DNA of 64,000 bases from Parahoeflea alexandrii (GCF_024105735.1 NZ_JAAAML010000005.1:1-64000), one strand, 5' to 3'; shown: positions 26,580 through 36,941, numbered from the stretch's first letter. Notes: generated by a model from the letters alone, not told the origin. Numbers and translations: made by a program.

Positions 26580-27317
26580 TTACAAAGGACCAAAAAGCAA
26601 CCCTGCTCTATGAGCGATTGAAACGGCATGGGTATTGCTTGTGGCATGGAGCTTGTGGCGGGCGCTCTCCAGGTAGCAACGCACGGTGTGCTGCGACAGG
26701 CAGAGTATGACGGCGCATTCCCAGGCCGTCTTGCCCTCAGCAATCCATTGCAAGCATTCCAGTTCACGCGGAGAAAGACTTGCAGGCTCGCTCGCTTGTC
26801 CCTCGATGCAAAGCACACGATCGTGGATGTGCATCGCAAGGACTTGAAAGTCGCGCATATAGAGTAATTTCGCGCTTGCCCAGTCGCGGGCGGAAAGATC
26901 TGATGTGACGGAGAACAAGGCGCGATCGCCGCAGCGGCCGTGGACTGGAACTGTCAGGCCGCGGCGACCGATGCCGAATTCGCCGGCTTCACCAAAAAAG
27001 GTCTTCAACCGCCCCGTAGGCTTTCCGAACTCGTCCCAATCAAGGGGAAGCATACGGCGAAATCCAAGACGAACAACGGGATCGACATCGACATACTGCC
27101 GTTTCTTGTAATGCTCGACCCATTCGGGAGGATAGGTTACGGCAAGATAGGGATCGGTTTCATTTTGACCGACAACGCCAACAGCGAAATAGGCAATGGT
27201 ATTCAATGCGTATCGGGAGGCCACGTCTTTCAAAAACCGGATAGTTGAATTCTGGTCGACAATGTCTGAAATTTTCGAGAGTGCTCCCATCAAATCGGAA
27301 TCTGCGATTTTCTCCAA
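26580..27317 (-). CDS. LuxR-family quorum-sensing regulator, paired with LuxI
   Basis: A 245-residue protein with an autoinducer-binding domain (AYFAVGVVGQNETDPYLAVTYP, EWVEHYKKRQYVDVDPVV, FGIGRRGLTVPVHG) and a C-terminal LuxR HTH (LSPRELECLQWIAEGKTAWECAVILCLS). The ligand-contact residues Trp, Tyr and Asp are present, so it should respond to the adjacent LuxI product. It differs clearly from the trb-linked TraR (18263-19051), so the plasmid carries two LuxR receptors for one synthase. Which one binds the CCCGGC-type boxes is not decidable from sequence alone. Confidence 0.88.
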   Translation of the reverse strand: MEKIADSDLMGALSKISDIVDQNSTIRFLKDVASRYALNTIAYFAVGVVGQNETDPYLAVTYPPEWVEHYKKRQYVDVDPVVRLGFRRMLPLDWDEFGKPTGRLKTFFGEAGEFGIGRRGLTVPVHGRCGDRALFSVTSDLSARDWASAKLLYMRDFQVLAMHIHDRVLCIEGQASEPASLSPRELECLQWIAEGKTAWECAVILCLSQHTVRCYLESARHKLHATSNTHAVSIAHRAGLLFGPL

Positions 27318-27393
27318 CGTCCTACCTTTCCCGGAACCTGAGATTCGGGCGCAATATTTCCATTATGAGTCGCATATGCAATGCATAGTTGTC

Positions 27394-27408
27394 GAACTAG
27401 ACAAGTTC
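27394..27408. promoter_or_regulatory. GAACT-AGACA-AGTTC dyad upstream of the luxR-type gene
   Basis: A short inverted repeat 77 bases before the luxR ATG, in the gap after traB. It may be a regulator site for the luxR-luxI-traM block. It does not match the CCCGGC-type boxes. Only symmetry and location support it. Confidence 0.3.
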
Positions 27409-27449
27409 TAGATCGTCAGCTTCCGAGCGTTGTTTGATGGAGAATCCTG

Positions 27450-28673
27450 TCAGGTATTAAAGGCGATCACGAGCGGCACGCCGAACAGCGATGCCCAGGC
27501 CCGGGCGGCCGCCTTCTGGATTGCAACGATGTTGGTGTCGCCGGTCCACCAGCCATTGCCGGTTGCCACAATGACGCTCGGTTCGTAGAGCATCGACTGC
27601 AGGATCGGCCAGACTATGAGCAGCTCGTAGCAGATCAGAGGAGCTATAAGCGTCCCGGCAAATCTACCGGTAGGCTTTCCATAGACATGGGCCGTTGCGC
27701 CACCCGATGCCCAGGGTTGCCACATCGAAACCGGCACGGGCATGCGCTCGCGGTAAAGGATTTCTGCGCCCTTCCCTGACACTTCGATCATGACGTTGTC
27801 GTAGCCCTCAGCACTGATAAGGATCGCACCCCCGTTTACCGTCACATCAAGGTCCTGAAGTGCGCGGACCCAGAGGTGGTCGGTGGTCGGTGTCCATATC
27901 CCGAATGCGCTTTCGGGAAGGACGATGTTTTTCACGCCGGCTTTCGCCGCGTCCTGAACCAATGCCAGCGTGGCGAGATGCTGCGCATAATCCGCGTGCT
28001 GACCGGGAGAGGCATAGTTGAAGTGCGTGTCAATGCCGATCCAGCCTTCCGGTGGATGCGGTTCGCTCCAGCCCTTAGCTGACAGTGCGACAAAGGCACC
28101 AACGATAAGAGCAACGATCTGCCATACCCGCGTCGTCATCGCAGATAAGGTGTGAGCCATGGCTATCAATCCAAACCAGCCGAGGCCCGGGAACAAGACA
28201 CCAGCGGCCGTGATCGGGTTCGCCCAACCGGTGATGCCAAAAGGCGGAACGCTCATCAGGATCCATGCAAGCGCGTAACGCAACGGTTTGTGCCACCCGG
28301 ACTTCGATGTCCAAATCAAGCTGTGCACGAGGACGAAAAGAACCGAGGCCGTGAGCCATAGACCGAGCCCGACCCACATATCACTCGCATAGAAAATTGA
28401 GACGCCAACAGGCAGCCCGCGCGACGCTGCAAGGAAATAGGCCAGCGCCACCAAACCCGCAACGAGCCGGTTGGGTGCAAACGCCCAGAGCGTCGGAAAC
28501 AAGACAGCAGCGGGCAAGGCCAGCACTTCGCCACTCCAGGCAATCGCGCCGACAACGGCACTGCCTGCGATAAAGCTCAGGCAAACCAGGCCGTCACGGA
28601 ACGAAGGTAAGGATGGGCGTCGCCAGCCCGAGAACACCATCGGCCGGGATCGGCCCGAAATATCGTGAGTCAT
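27450..28673 (-). CDS. traB: TraB conjugal transfer protein (nitrilase/Lnt-like)
   Basis: A 407-residue membrane protein: several hydrophobic helices in the first ~200 residues, then a carbon-nitrogen-hydrolase-like domain ([22 protein letters not shown], ending [15 protein letters not shown]). Ti-type TraB resembles apolipoprotein N-acyltransferase and enhances conjugation; its chemistry is not established. AAAGG lies 5 bases before ATG 28673. The first 80 bases overlap the end of traF, as usual for the traAFB operon. Confidence 0.88.
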   Translation of the reverse strand: MTHDISGRSRPMVFSGWRRPSLPSFRDGLVCLSFIAGSAVVGAIAWSGEVLALPAAVLFPTLWAFAPNRLVAGLVALAYFLAASRGLPVGVSIFYASDMWVGLGLWLTASVLFVLVHSLIWTSKSGWHKPLRYALAWILMSVPPFGITGWANPITAAGVLFPGLGWFGLIAMAHTLSAMTTRVWQIVALIVGAFVALSAKGWSEPHPPEGWIGIDTHFNYASPGQHADYAQHLATLALVQDAAKAGVKNIVLPESAFGIWTPTTDHLWVRALQDLDVTVNGGAILISAEGYDNVMIEVSGKGAEILYRERMPVPVSMWQPWASGGATAHVYGKPTGRFAGTLIAPLICYELLIVWPILQSMLYEPSVIVATGNGWWTGDTNIVAIQKAAARAWASLFGVPLVIAFNT

Positions 28674-29124
28674 AGGAACCTTTGAACGGTGAGTGGAGAA
28701 ACAGAAACCCTGGCGGCACTACCCCCCCGGCGTAGGGCGTTATCGGCCTGCCCGAACCATCGTTTGGCTGGACCGCGGATCGCTGCAAATTCACTCCGTC
28801 GATCACGACAGACGCGCCGATTTCAATCGACTGTCCGGGGAGTGCGACGACGGTCTTGATCAACGGACTAAGCCAGCCTGGGCAAAGGCCCCGGCGCAGA
28901 TATCCGCGCTCACGGGCCCATCGAAACTCGTGCGATAACGGCGGACAGATGAATACACGATCCCCGATACGAAAGGTGCGATTCAGCGCTTCGATGCGCC
29001 AAAGCCCAAGCGGAAAGCTCGGCGTCAGATTGATCCGCAGCCCGATCCCATAGGCTGCGACAAACAGGGCTATCGGAAGACAAAAAAGTGCCGTTACGAC
29101 GGCAATGCGGTACCTCTGTGTCAT
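28594..29124 (-). CDS. traF: TraF conjugal transfer signal peptidase (S26)
   Basis: A 176-residue S26-family peptidase with one N-terminal membrane helix, the catalytic Ser in [10 protein letters not shown], the GDRVFICPP box and the general-base Lys in [10 protein letters not shown]. TraF processes the TrbC prepilin and is needed for its cyclisation in related systems. Its ATG overlaps the traA stop (ATGA), and its end overlaps traB, so the three genes form one operon read away from oriT. Confidence 0.92.
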   Translation of the reverse strand: MTQRYRIAVVTALFCLPIALFVAAYGIGLRINLTPSFPLGLWRIEALNRTFRIGDRVFICPPLSHEFRWARERGYLRRGLCPGWLSPLIKTVVALPGQSIEIGASVVIDGVNLQRSAVQPNDGSGRPITPYAGGVVPPGFLFLHSPFKGSYDSRYFGPIPADGVLGLATPILTFVP

Positions 29125-32100
29125 TGCTTGAGCCCTTGGCTCTTACTGTGTGTTTGCCGCAACGCTTCCGATCCCTTCAGTGCCTGCTGGGTCCGTTGCT
29201 GGGCGATGAGCTGCTGGCCAGCGCGCATGAACGGCCAGGCAGCAGCAAGCTTCTGCTTCTCGGCCGGCGACATGTCCTTGGCAGCTTTTTCAAAGGTCGA
29301 ACCCGAGGGGTCCCTAGCACCGTTGCCGAGCAAGGTCCGTTCTCCGAACCGTTCGGACACCGCCTTGTTGAAGGTATCAAGTTCGGCCTTCACCATGCGG
29401 TCGGCCAGGGCAAATCCAAGTGCTGCCGGTAGGTCGTTGCGGTCGATGGCGTCCCGCACCTTCTCCATGGCCCGCGCAGCCGCTGGCGACAGCGACGGAA
29501 TATCGATCGAGGTGCGCTTCCGGTGTCCTTCCTCCTCGGCAGCGTACTTGTTCATCGCGTTCTGTCGCATGTCAAAATAGCGCTCGAGATCGTGACGGAG
29601 CGCAGGAACATTGATTTCGGCCACTCGGCGGTTTTCCAAGTCCGAGCGGCTTGCCAACAGACCATCGCGGCCGCGCAAGGCGCCGAAGCTTGCCGCGTTC
29701 CGTTCGATTTCGCTAAGGCGCTCACGCGCGACGTTCGCGTCTTCCAGAACGGTCTCCATACGCATCGCCTTGAAGGCGGATTCCGGATCCGCATAGACGA
29801 GCCGAATTCGGTCGGAGAGATTGTCCCACTGCTTTTGCAGGGCCGGATCGGCTTGCAGCTTCTCGTCGACCGCATCCAAGACCGAGATGGTGAAGCTGGA
29901 GATGCCTTTAACCATCGGCTCCGCCTTTCTGATAGATTGTTGTTGGGGTTGGTGAAGTGGATGATCGACAAGACCTAGCTGCGCGCCGGCGGTGCGAAGC
30001 CGGACGCCGAGATCGATGAGTCTCTGTTTCTGCCGAATGGTCCATTGGACCCGATCGCGCATCAGCGTACGGGCAACGCGAACGAGATGCAGGCCGCGAT
30101 TATTGGCGAAGCGGAGCGCCTGGGCATAGAACCAGCCGCCCGCATAATCGAGCGTGACTTCCTTGCCGTTTTTTCGGGAGAGAAGTTTCTCAAGCCCCCC
30201 AGCAGCTTTGAAGGACCGTTCTCCATAGTAGACCGCCATGTCCTCCCGATGGCGGGTCATGGCAACATAGGTCAGATGCCGGTCGAGCGAGAGAGACGCC
30301 AGCACCTTTACCCGGTCGACGGTCGCACCTTGCGATTTATGGATCGTCGTGGCGTAGCCGTGATCGAGATTGCGATAGAACCGCTGATCGATGGTAACGC
30401 GGTGTGCGTCCTGGCCCTCGCCGATACTCGCAACCATACGGCCTGGTGCAGCCTCGACGATCTTGCCGATCATACCGTTTTTGACGCCAAGCAAGCCTTC
30501 GTTCTTAAGGAACACGATCTGGTCGCCAACGGCGAACTGCCGGGGTCCATCCTCGGTCTTGAAAGCGTGGCCTTCTTCGACCAGACCGCGCTCAACGAGC
30601 TTTTCACGCGCCATGATGTTGAGCTGGCGTACATCGCGGCGCAGATGCGCGAGTATCAAGGTTGATTTGTCCGGATCGTAGTCGCGGTTCCAGTCGGCAA
30701 TCAGCGTTTCGATGGCGTCAAGCTTGAGCGGCCGCCCAATTACCCGGCCTTTCGCGCCATAAGATGACAGCGCTTCGGCAACGCGCCCGCGCGCCAGATC
30801 GAGCGAGGCGGCGCGCATCCAGTCTTCTTTCTGGCGATAGATGGTTTCGAGCTCGGCATAGCCGGTGCGTTCGACGATGGCGCGAAAGGCAGCACCCGCC
30901 TCGATGGGCTGGAGCTGCTCGGCATCACCGACCAGGACGAGTTTGGCGCTGGCCTTCGTGATCGCTTCGACGAAGGTCGCCATCTGTCGGGACGACACCA
31001 TGCCCGCTTCATCGAGCACGAATATCGTCTTGCCATCGAGACGCCGGTGTCCCTGTTTCCAATTGAGCTCCCACGACGCCAGCGTACGGGAGGGAATGCC
31101 GGCCTCTTTCTCCAAACCCTCCGCCGCCTTACCTGCAAGCGCACCACCAACGACGTTAAAGCCGGCCAACTCCCAGGCTTCACGGGCAGCCTTCATCATC
31201 GTGGTCTTGCCGGCTCCTGCCCGTCCCACTATCGCTTCGATCCGCTCCGATCCTGCCACATGTGCAATGGCAGTACGCTGTTCTTCCGACAGCCGATCAT
31301 GCCGGGCAAAGACGGTTTCCAGGACTTTCACCTCAACCGCGAACCCGTCCCTTCCCGAAAGCCAGTTTGCGCGGGAAATCATTTCGGCCTCGAGCCTGAT
31401 CATCCCCCGGGTCGTCAGCCGTGCCGCGACCCGCGCCCCGGTCGCAAAGTCGATTGTCTCGTCAGTGAGTTTCAGGCATTCCGGGCTTTCCGTAATCCGA
31501 GTGAGAAGCCGCTGGAAGCGCTCCGGATCGTCGACATAGCGATGCAAGACCTTTGCTATATCGCGCTGATCGAAGACGCTTCGTTCGGACGTCAGTATAT
31601 CGAAAACGAGTTCAGGCCTGTGCTCGATCCGGGCGGCGTTCTTATTCCGTTGGGCCTCATGCAATACCAGCCGTTCGAGATCGATCTTGTTTCCCGCATC
31701 GCCCGCCTTGCGCTGCAGCGCCTTTGCCGCAACGCCGATATGGGTTGTCGGCTCGAGGTCGATGCCGCGTTCGGCGTAGGACCGGCCATCGACACGGATT
31801 TCGAGGCCCGCCATGTCCAGATGCTGGTTTTGGAGATCGAGCCATCTCTGCCGCTGTTCGAGGAATTCCGCCTTCTCGCCGGACCAAAGTTTGTATTGGA
31901 TTTTCCCGGTTTTGGTTCGAACCGGACTTCCATCCGGGCCAATCACCGCGACCTTCTTGGAACCGAACCCGTCCTGGGTGAGCGGGCGCAATGTCGTCAT
32001 CAGATGGATGTGCGGATTGCCCGGATCGTCATGGAAGACCCAATCGGCCACTTGCCCGCGGGCAAGCACCTGCTCTGAGACGAACTGCCGGACCAGTGCG

Positions 32101-32435
32101 ATGTTTTGGTCGCGGCTGAACTCGACCGGCAAAGCAACAATGAACTCCTTGGCAAGCTGGGCGTCACTACGTTTCTCGAACGCCTCGACCTTGTTCCAGA
32201 AGGCTTCCGCTGCCCCGGCAACCGAACGATCGGCGATCGTGTCCCGCGCCCATTTCGGAGCATCGGCGGGTAGCAGGAATTCTTCGTGGGCGAGGTTCTT
32301 CTTGTTGGAATAGTCGACGGTGCGCGCTTCCGCCTCGTGGTTCATCTTTGCGCAGTGGCGATAGGCCGCGGACAAAACGGCGCTGCGGCCGTTGCCACGA
32401 GAAATAAGCTGGGGTGTAAAATGCGTGATCGCCAC
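29121..32435 (-). CDS. traA: TraA relaxase-helicase
   Basis: A 1104-residue Ti-type TraA. The N-terminal MobA/MobL relaxase domain has the candidate nucleophile Tyr in [10 protein letters not shown] and the metal-binding histidines in [17 protein letters not shown] superfamily I helicase follows with Walker [33 protein letters not shown], and [15 protein letters not shown]; the C-terminal ~250 residues are helical. It nicks oriT, stays covalently bound to the 5' end and unwinds the transferred strand. It is transcribed away from oriT, the first gene of traAFB. Normal length, all motifs intact. Confidence 0.94.
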   Translation of the reverse strand: MAITHFTPQLISRGNGRSAVLSAAYRHCAKMNHEAEARTVDYSNKKNLAHEEFLLPADAPKWARDTIADRSVAGAAEAFWNKVEAFEKRSDAQLAKEFIVALPVEFSRDQNIALVRQFVSEQVLARGQVADWVFHDDPGNPHIHLMTTLRPLTQDGFGSKKVAVIGPDGSPVRTKTGKIQYKLWSGEKAEFLEQRQRWLDLQNQHLDMAGLEIRVDGRSYAERGIDLEPTTHIGVAAKALQRKAGDAGNKIDLERLVLHEAQRNKNAARIEHRPELVFDILTSERSVFDQRDIAKVLHRYVDDPERFQRLLTRITESPECLKLTDETIDFATGARVAARLTTRGMIRLEAEMISRANWLSGRDGFAVEVKVLETVFARHDRLSEEQRTAIAHVAGSERIEAIVGRAGAGKTTMMKAAREAWELAGFNVVGGALAGKAAEGLEKEAGIPSRTLASWELNWKQGHRRLDGKTIFVLDEAGMVSSRQMATFVEAITKASAKLVLVGDAEQLQPIEAGAAFRAIVERTGYAELETIYRQKEDWMRAASLDLARGRVAEALSSYGAKGRVIGRPLKLDAIETLIADWNRDYDPDKSTLILAHLRRDVRQLNIMAREKLVERGLVEEGHAFKTEDGPRQFAVGDQIVFLKNEGLLGVKNGMIGKIVEAAPGRMVASIGEGQDAHRVTIDQRFYRNLDHGYATTIHKSQGATVDRVKVLASLSLDRHLTYVAMTRHREDMAVYYGERSFKAAGGLEKLLSRKNGKEVTLDYAGGWFYAQALRFANNRGLHLVRVARTLMRDRVQWTIRQKQRLIDLGVRLRTAGAQLGLVDHPLHQPQQQSIRKAEPMVKGISSFTISVLDAVDEKLQADPALQKQWDNLSDRIRLVYADPESAFKAMRMETVLEDANVARERLSEIERNAASFGALRGRDGLLASRSDLENRRVAEINVPALRHDLERYFDMRQNAMNKYAAEEEGHRKRTSIDIPSLSPAAARAMEKVRDAIDRNDLPAALGFALADRMVKAELDTFNKAVSERFGERTLLGNGARDPSGSTFEKAAKDMSPAEKQKLAAAWPFMRAGQQLIAQQRTQQALKGSEALRQTHSKSQGLKQ

Positions 32436-32515
32436 GGTTCATCAGGCTCCTGCGAGACAAGTTCATCCTTGTTCCGCAGGCCGCCGCCCCGGCCCGACTG
32501 GGGCCGCAGCGAGCC

Positions 32516-32549
32516 ACGTCGCCCCAGCGACGTATTACTGCGCCCTTGG
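32516..32549. other. oriT: oriT with nic-site consensus of the Ti/RSF1010 type
   Basis: Between the divergent traA and traC, the minus strand carries CCAAGGGCGCAGTAATACGT then CGCTGG (32549-32524), matching the conserved nic region of Ti and other rhizobial plasmids (CCAAGGGCGCA..TATACGTCGCTG). A perfect dyad ACGTCGC-CCCA-GCGACGT (32516-32533) abuts it. By analogy with RSF1010 the nick would fall after GCGCCCT on the plus strand (near 32546/32547); the exact site is inferred. Confidence 0.85.
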
Positions 32550-32601
32550 ACGCATTCCTTCGGAACGCTGGGATGATCTCTCATTGAGACGGGTCTCTCG
32601 A

Positions 32602-32619
32602 CCCGGCATTTCTGCCGGG
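32602..32619. promoter_or_regulatory. LuxR/TraR-type box (copy 3) between oriT and traC
   Basis: CCCGGCATTTCTGCCGGG is an 18-bp dyad whose arms are identical to those of the boxes at 8468-8485 and 8626-8643. It lies 73 bases before the traC ATG, in the divergent traA-traC region, the same location as a tra box of Ti plasmids. Likely activates one or both tra operons. Confidence 0.7.
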
Positions 32620-32691
32620 ATGCGCTGAACGCGCACCCGGGCGATTCTGCTCATGCCTTTGGGGCATTAGTGACAATCGGGAGCAACCGGA

Positions 32692-32955
32692 ATGAAGAAG
32701 CCATCATCCAGAATCAAAGATGAAATCGCCAAACTCCAGGAGCAGCTGAAGGCCGCAGAGACGCGTGAGGCCGAACGGATCGGCCGGATCGCGCTCAAGG
32801 CCGGGATTGGCGAAGTCGAAGCCGATGACGGCAAGCTGCTGACGGCGTTTGAGGACCTGGCCAAACGGTTTCGTGAACGCGGCAGCGAGACCCGGAAACT
32901 CCCTCCCGCGCAAAACCCGTCTGGCGCGGCTTCGCGCGCAAATAGCGAGGCTTGA
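32692..32955 (+). CDS. traC: TraC conjugal transfer protein
   Basis: An 87-residue protein with an N-terminal coiled coil ([39 protein letters not shown]) typical of TraC, an accessory protein of oriT processing in Ti-type plasmids. It is the first gene of traCDG, divergent from traA, and has a LuxR-type box upstream. Confidence 0.88.
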   Translation: MKKPSSRIKDEIAKLQEQLKAAETREAERIGRIALKAGIGEVEADDGKLLTAFEDLAKRFRERGSETRKLPPAQNPSGAASRANSEA

Positions 32956-32959
32956 GCGA

Positions 32960-33175
32960 ATGCGACAAGCAAGCCAGTCCGACGCGCGCAAGAAGGATAC
33001 GCGGGAGAAGATCCAGCTTGGCGGTCTGATCGCCAAGGCGGGGCTTCGCTATGAGAAGCGGGCGCTTGTGCTCGGATTGCTGATCGACGGCGCCAGCCGG
33101 ATCAAGGCGGACGAAGCGGAGCGGGAACGGCTGACGGCGATCGGAGCGGAGGCGTTTTTAGATGACACCGAGTAA
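32960..33175 (+). CDS. traD: TraD conjugal transfer protein
   Basis: A 71-residue protein with the family signature [20 protein letters not shown] and [15 protein letters not shown] 32960 follows the traC stop by 4 bases. The frame is open back to 32849 and its extension ([15 protein letters not shown]) could be a coiled coil, so a longer version starting at an alternative codon inside traC cannot be excluded. Stop overlaps the traG ATG. Confidence 0.85.
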   Translation: MRQASQSDARKKDTREKIQLGGLIAKAGLRYEKRALVLGLLIDGASRIKADEAERERLTAIGAEAFLDDTE

Positions 33176-35072
33176 GCTCATTCTTCTGCTTGCGCCCGTC
33201 GGCATGATGATCGCCGTCTGCATCGGGTTAAAAGGTTCCGAAGCCTGGTTGGCGCAATTTGGAAATTCGGTTGAGACGCAACAGACGTTTGGGCGGATCG
33301 GCATCGCCATACCCTATGGCCTAGCGGCGGGTCTCGGCATCGTTTTCCTGTTTGCAGCGCGCGGAGCAATGGCGATTAGGTTCGCCGGATACGGTGTACT
33401 TACCGGTGCGATTGCCGTGATCGCCATTGCCGCGACGCGGGAAACTACACGCCTCAGCGGTTTTGCAGACGCGGTTCCGGCGGGACACAGCCTGCTCGAA
33501 TATGCCGATCCTTCGACCGGCATCGGCGCAATGCTTTGCTTCGTCGCCGGCATGCTTGCGCTGCGCGTCGCTCTCAATGGTGATGCAGCGTTCGCGACAA
33601 TGAAGCCGCGGAGGATGACGGGAAAGCGCGCAATCCATGGATCGGCCGACTGGATGTCCGTCGCCGCCGCCAGGAATATGTTCGGTGAGGGTGGAGGCAT
33701 TGTCCTTGGCGAGGCATATCGCGTCGACCAGGACAGTGTGGCGAGCCAACCATTCCGGGCCGACGTCGAGGATACATGGGGCAATGGCGGGAAGTCATCG
33801 CTGCTCTGCTTCGACGCCTCGTTCGGATCGACGCACGGACTGGTCTTTGCCGGATCGGGCGGGTTCAAGACCACTTCGGTAACGATCCCTACTGCGCTCA
33901 AATGGGGTGGAGGGCTCGTTGCGCTCGATCCGTCAAACGAGGCCGCGCCCATGGTGATCGATCAGCGGCGGCGTGCTGGACATGAGGTTTTCGTGCTCAG
34001 CCCCAGGGACGCCTCGGTCGGGTTCAATGTGCTCGACTGGATCGGCAGGTTCGGCGGTACCAAGGAGGAGGATGTCGTTGCCGTCGCCAGCTGGGTCGTG
34101 ACCGATACCGGACGTCAGACTTCAATGCGCGACGACTTCTTCCGCGCCTCCGCCCTGCAATTAATAACCGCGCTGATCGCCGACGTCTGCCTGTCAGGGC
34201 ATACGGAAAAGGAAAACCAGACGCTGCGCCAGATGCGCATGAACCTGTCCGAACCTGAGCCCAAATTGCGCGAGCGATTGCAGAGGATCCACGACAATTC
34301 AGAATCCGCATTCGTTCGAGAGAACGTCGCCGCCTTCGTCAACATGACACCGGAAACCTTCTCCGGCGTTTACGCCAACGCGATCAAGGAAACACACTGG
34401 CTGAGCTACCCGAACTATGCTGCGCTCGTTTCAGGTTCGAGTTTCTCGACCGATGACATCGCCGGCGGCAAGACCGACATCTTCGTCAACCTCGACCTCA
34501 AAACACTGGAGACCCATCCGGGGTTGGCCCGCACCATCATCGGCGCGCTTCTCAACGCCATCTACAACAGAAATGGAGAGATCAAAGGCCGCACCCTGTT
34601 CCTGCTCGATGAGGTGGCTCGGCTCGGTTACCTGCGCATTCTGGAAACCGCGCGCGATGCCGGTCGCAAATACGGCATCAGCCTGCTTCTGCTTTTCCAG
34701 TCGATCGGCCAGATGCGCGAAACCTATGGTGGGCGGGACGCCGCATCGAAATGGTTCGAAAGCGCCTCATGGGTATCCTTCGCCGCGATCAACGATCCCG
34801 AGACCGCCGACTACATCTCGCGACGCTGCGGCAACACCACGGTGGAGGTCGACCAGTTGAGCCGTACATCGCAGATGTCGGGGTCGTCGCGAACGCGCTC
34901 CAAGCAATTGGCGGCACGGCCACTGATCCTGCCGGAGGAGGTGCTGCGCATGCGCGGCGACGAACAGATCGTTTTCACGTCGGGTAGTCCGCCGCTCAGA
35001 TGCGGACGCGCCATCTGGTTTCGGCGCAATGACATGAAAAGCGTCGTTGGCAAGAACCGGTTCCATCGCTGA
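33162..35072 (+). CDS. traG: TraG, VirD4-like coupling protein
   Basis: A 636-residue type IV coupling protein. Several hydrophobic helices occupy the first ~140 residues; the ATPase domain has the Walker A variant [17 protein letters not shown] and Walker [17 protein letters not shown], followed by [16 protein letters not shown]. It docks the TraA-bound strand to the Trb channel. It overlaps traD by 14 bases and ends the traCDG operon. Confidence 0.94.
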   Translation: MTPSKLILLLAPVGMMIAVCIGLKGSEAWLAQFGNSVETQQTFGRIGIAIPYGLAAGLGIVFLFAARGAMAIRFAGYGVLTGAIAVIAIAATRETTRLSGFADAVPAGHSLLEYADPSTGIGAMLCFVAGMLALRVALNGDAAFATMKPRRMTGKRAIHGSADWMSVAAARNMFGEGGGIVLGEAYRVDQDSVASQPFRADVEDTWGNGGKSSLLCFDASFGSTHGLVFAGSGGFKTTSVTIPTALKWGGGLVALDPSNEAAPMVIDQRRRAGHEVFVLSPRDASVGFNVLDWIGRFGGTKEEDVVAVASWVVTDTGRQTSMRDDFFRASALQLITALIADVCLSGHTEKENQTLRQMRMNLSEPEPKLRERLQRIHDNSESAFVRENVAAFVNMTPETFSGVYANAIKETHWLSYPNYAALVSGSSFSTDDIAGGKTDIFVNLDLKTLETHPGLARTIIGALLNAIYNRNGEIKGRTLFLLDEVARLGYLRILETARDAGRKYGISLLLLFQSIGQMRETYGGRDAASKWFESASWVSFAAINDPETADYISRRCGNTTVEVDQLSRTSQMSGSSRTRSKQLAARPLILPEEVLRMRGDEQIVFTSGSPPLRCGRAIWFRRNDMKSVVGKNRFHR

Positions 35073-35168
35073 TCGCGAGGAATGCGTATCAACGTTGTGA
35101 ATCGATTGCCCGGCTTTGATTCACACAACTCATTGGACTTCGTTTGCTGCGTCGAAGAGACTCTTCGC

Positions 35169-35429
35169 ATGCAGACATTCACTCCCGACCAGGTTCATCT
35201 TCGTCGCATCGACCCGGCCCAGAATATGCACCGCTTCTACAGCCTGAGCCTTCAGCCCACGCTGTTCGGCGGCGCGTCGCTCATTCGCGACTGGGGAAGG
35301 ATTGGAAGACGCGGTCAGACGATGATGGAAACATTCGATACGAACGCCGATGCAGGGTCCGCGCTGCACCGTCTTGAGCGTAGCAAAAGGCGCCGCGGAT
35401 ATCGCGATGCGGCAGTACAGCGGCGCTGA
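35169..35429 (+). CDS. WGR domain protein
   Basis: An 86-residue single-domain protein with the signature Trp-Gly-Arg in IRDWGRIGRRGQTMMETF. The frame is open back to 35082, but ATG 35169 starts exactly at the domain (MQTFTPDQVHLRRIDPAQNM). WGR domains bind nucleic acid in PARP-type and MolR-type proteins; small stand-alone copies are common on rhizobial plasmids near tra genes, with no known role. A 3' fragment of a second copy lies at about 38266-38315. Confidence 0.82.
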   Translation: MQTFTPDQVHLRRIDPAQNMHRFYSLSLQPTLFGGASLIRDWGRIGRRGQTMMETFDTNADAGSALHRLERSKRRRGYRDAAVQRR

Positions 35430-35460
35430 TAGCTTTGACGCCCACCGATGTTGCGAACAA

Positions 35461-35847
35461 TCAAAAGCACCGGACCGGCGCCGGATATCGCGCGATCTTC
35501 TCGTCCACGGTCATCAGGACAATTTCCTCGGCAACGGCCTGCGAAATCAAAATACGATCGAAAGGATCCTTGTGTATGGGAGGAAGCACCAAAAGGCCAA
35601 TCGCATGTTCACCGGTGATCGCCAGTTCATGATAGCCATTGTCCACCAAACCACGCCTAAGTAATCGTGGATCGACCGCGAAATCCGGGCGTCCCAGGCC
35701 TGTCTTGATAGCGACTTCCCAAAGACTCGCCGCGCTAAAGATCAAATCGTTGTCGGAGTTCTCGATTTCGGCACGCGCTTGTGCAGGCAACTGCTCTGGA
35801 GCGCTTGCCGCCCACAAAAGAAGATGGGTATCGAGAAGGAACCTCAC
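35461..35847 (-). CDS. vapC: PIN-domain toxin (VapC family)
   Basis: A 128-residue PIN-domain ribonuclease. The acidic residues are visible: FLLDTHLLLWA (Asp6), SLWEVAIKTGLG (Glu), HKDPFDRIL (Asp pair) and TVDEKI. VapC toxins cleave specific RNAs and are blocked by the partner antitoxin. Its ATG overlaps the antitoxin stop by 4 bases, the usual arrangement. This is probably a plasmid-addiction module. Confidence 0.9.
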   Translation of the reverse strand: MRFLLDTHLLLWAASAPEQLPAQARAEIENSDNDLIFSAASLWEVAIKTGLGRPDFAVDPRLLRRGLVDNGYHELAITGEHAIGLLVLPPIHKDPFDRILISQAVAEEIVLMTVDEKIARYPAPVRCF

Positions 35848-36089
35848 GCATCGCCTCCAAACATTGCTTCGATGTCTTCGTCACCCATGCAATCGAAGTC
35901 ATCAGGCACGGTGAACTGACCGGCCATGAAGCCGGTGCGCTTTGTTGCGCCGGGCATCGGTGCATCCAGCGCCATGACCTTTACAAGCGGCTTGCCCGCT
36001 TTGGCGATGATGAAGGGTTCGCCCTTCGCGGCCTTCTCTATCAGACGCGACAGGTGTGTCTTGGCCTCGTGGATATTGACGGTGTGCAT
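35844..36089 (-). CDS. Phd/YefM-type antitoxin
   Basis: An 81-residue antitoxin beginning MHTVNIHEAKTHLSRLIEKA, the hallmark of the Phd/YefM fold (KAGKPLVKVMAL follows), with an acidic C-terminal tail (DDFDCMGDEDIEAMF) that would neutralise the PIN toxin. ATG 36089 with AGGAGCG upstream is preferred over a start at 36116. The AACTTAGTT palindrome near 36115-36123 may be the operator. First gene of the pair. Confidence 0.88.
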   Translation of the reverse strand: MHTVNIHEAKTHLSRLIEKAAKGEPFIIAKAGKPLVKVMALDAPMPGATKRTGFMAGQFTVPDDFDCMGDEDIEAMFGGDA

Positions 36090-36161
36090 AGCGGCGCTCC
36101 TGCTTAGTCCATTCAACTTAGTTCATATGCAGCCGAAGTTCAACACACCCCATCGCGCGGA

Positions 36162-36186
36162 AGGCCCCGTCTTGCGACGAGGCCCT
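36162..36186 (-). terminator. Hairpin after DUF736 gene (copy 1)
   Basis: GGCCTCGTC pairs with GACGGGGCC (one G-U pair) just past the DUF736 stop on the minus strand, with a short TTCC tail. A terminator-like hairpin also follows the second DUF736 gene at 62431-62459. Confidence 0.5.
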
Positions 36187-36196
36187 CCTCCGGCGG

Positions 36197-36514
36197 TTAG
36201 TCGCGATTGCCGTTCGGGCGGGACCAGATCAGTTGCAGCCCTTCCTGACCGTCCACCTCGATCAGGGTTGCGTAGATCGGAGCAGGGAAGCTCGGATCGT
36301 CCAGCTTGACCGAGATGTAATCCCGCTCGGTTCCCTTCGCCTGCTTCTGCCACCCGGCGCCCAGTTCAACTGCACCGGAGAAGATGCGGAATTGTGGGCC
36401 GTTCTCGGAAGGGGTTTCGACGCGCTCGAGGCGGGCCTTGACGTTTAGGGCGAGGGTCTTGATCTGACCGGTGAAGCCATTCTTCGCGGTGGTGAAAGTG
36501 CCGATGTTTGCCAT
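36197..36514 (-). CDS. DUF736 family protein (copy 1)
   Basis: A 105-residue protein, [36 protein letters not shown] and [20 protein letters not shown], clearly DUF736, a small family widespread on rhizobial plasmids whose role is unknown. AAGGATGAAG precedes ATG 36514. A nearly identical gene lies at 62474-62791 and a decayed copy at 38401-38585. The 260 bases upstream are also conserved between the two intact copies. Confidence 0.92.
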   Translation of the reverse strand: MANIGTFTTAKNGFTGQIKTLALNVKARLERVETPSENGPQFRIFSGAVELGAGWQKQAKGTERDYISVKLDDPSFPAPIYATLIEVDGQEGLQLIWSRPNGNRD

Positions 36515-36780
36515 TGTCTTCATCCTTTCGATGTTTCGGGCCGCGCCTATCGCGGCCTCGATGGCTGTCAGGAGACCGGGAGCGATCGGCGCGCACCCCA
36601 AAGGGGGCGGAATGAAATGGAGGACGGCGAGGAGACACTTTCTTGACCCGCGAGGAATTCGAACCGAGTTCGAAGGGGAAGAAAGTTTCGGACCGCCGTT
36701 GCGTCATGCCGAGCGAGGCGAAGCCGTTTTCCGGTCAGACATGCCTCAATCGAGACCGCTTTGGGCGGCGCTTTGATGAC
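36515..36780. repeat. Conserved upstream block of DUF736 copy 1 (repeat with 62792-63080)
   Basis: Sequence such as TTTCGATGTTTCGGGCCGCG, AATGAAATGGAG, GGGGAAGAAAGTT, CCGCCGTTGCG and CCGAGCGAGGCGAAGCC recurs in order at 62806-63042. Copy 1 has stops in the frames that are open in copy 2, so it looks like a duplicated promoter/leader rather than a gene. From 36781 to 36941 I see nothing else. Confidence 0.6.
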
Positions 36781-36941
36781 ATTCGAATGGGGATGAAGAC
36801 CGGAAAATATCATACTCATACCGCAGATGCATAAAGGCATCGGACAGAGGAAAGCGGATCACGAGAATCTTGCGTCATGGTACGAGACCAATCTTCGCCA
36901 TCTCTGACGGTTAACTTCACAAAGCCGCCCGTTTTGCAATT

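Noticed and set aside
32849-32959. Longer TraD starting with TTG inside traC
   Set aside because: No ribosome site precedes TTG 32849 and the overlap with traC would be long; ATG 32960 gives the usual TraD length, though the coiled-coil extension leaves some doubt.
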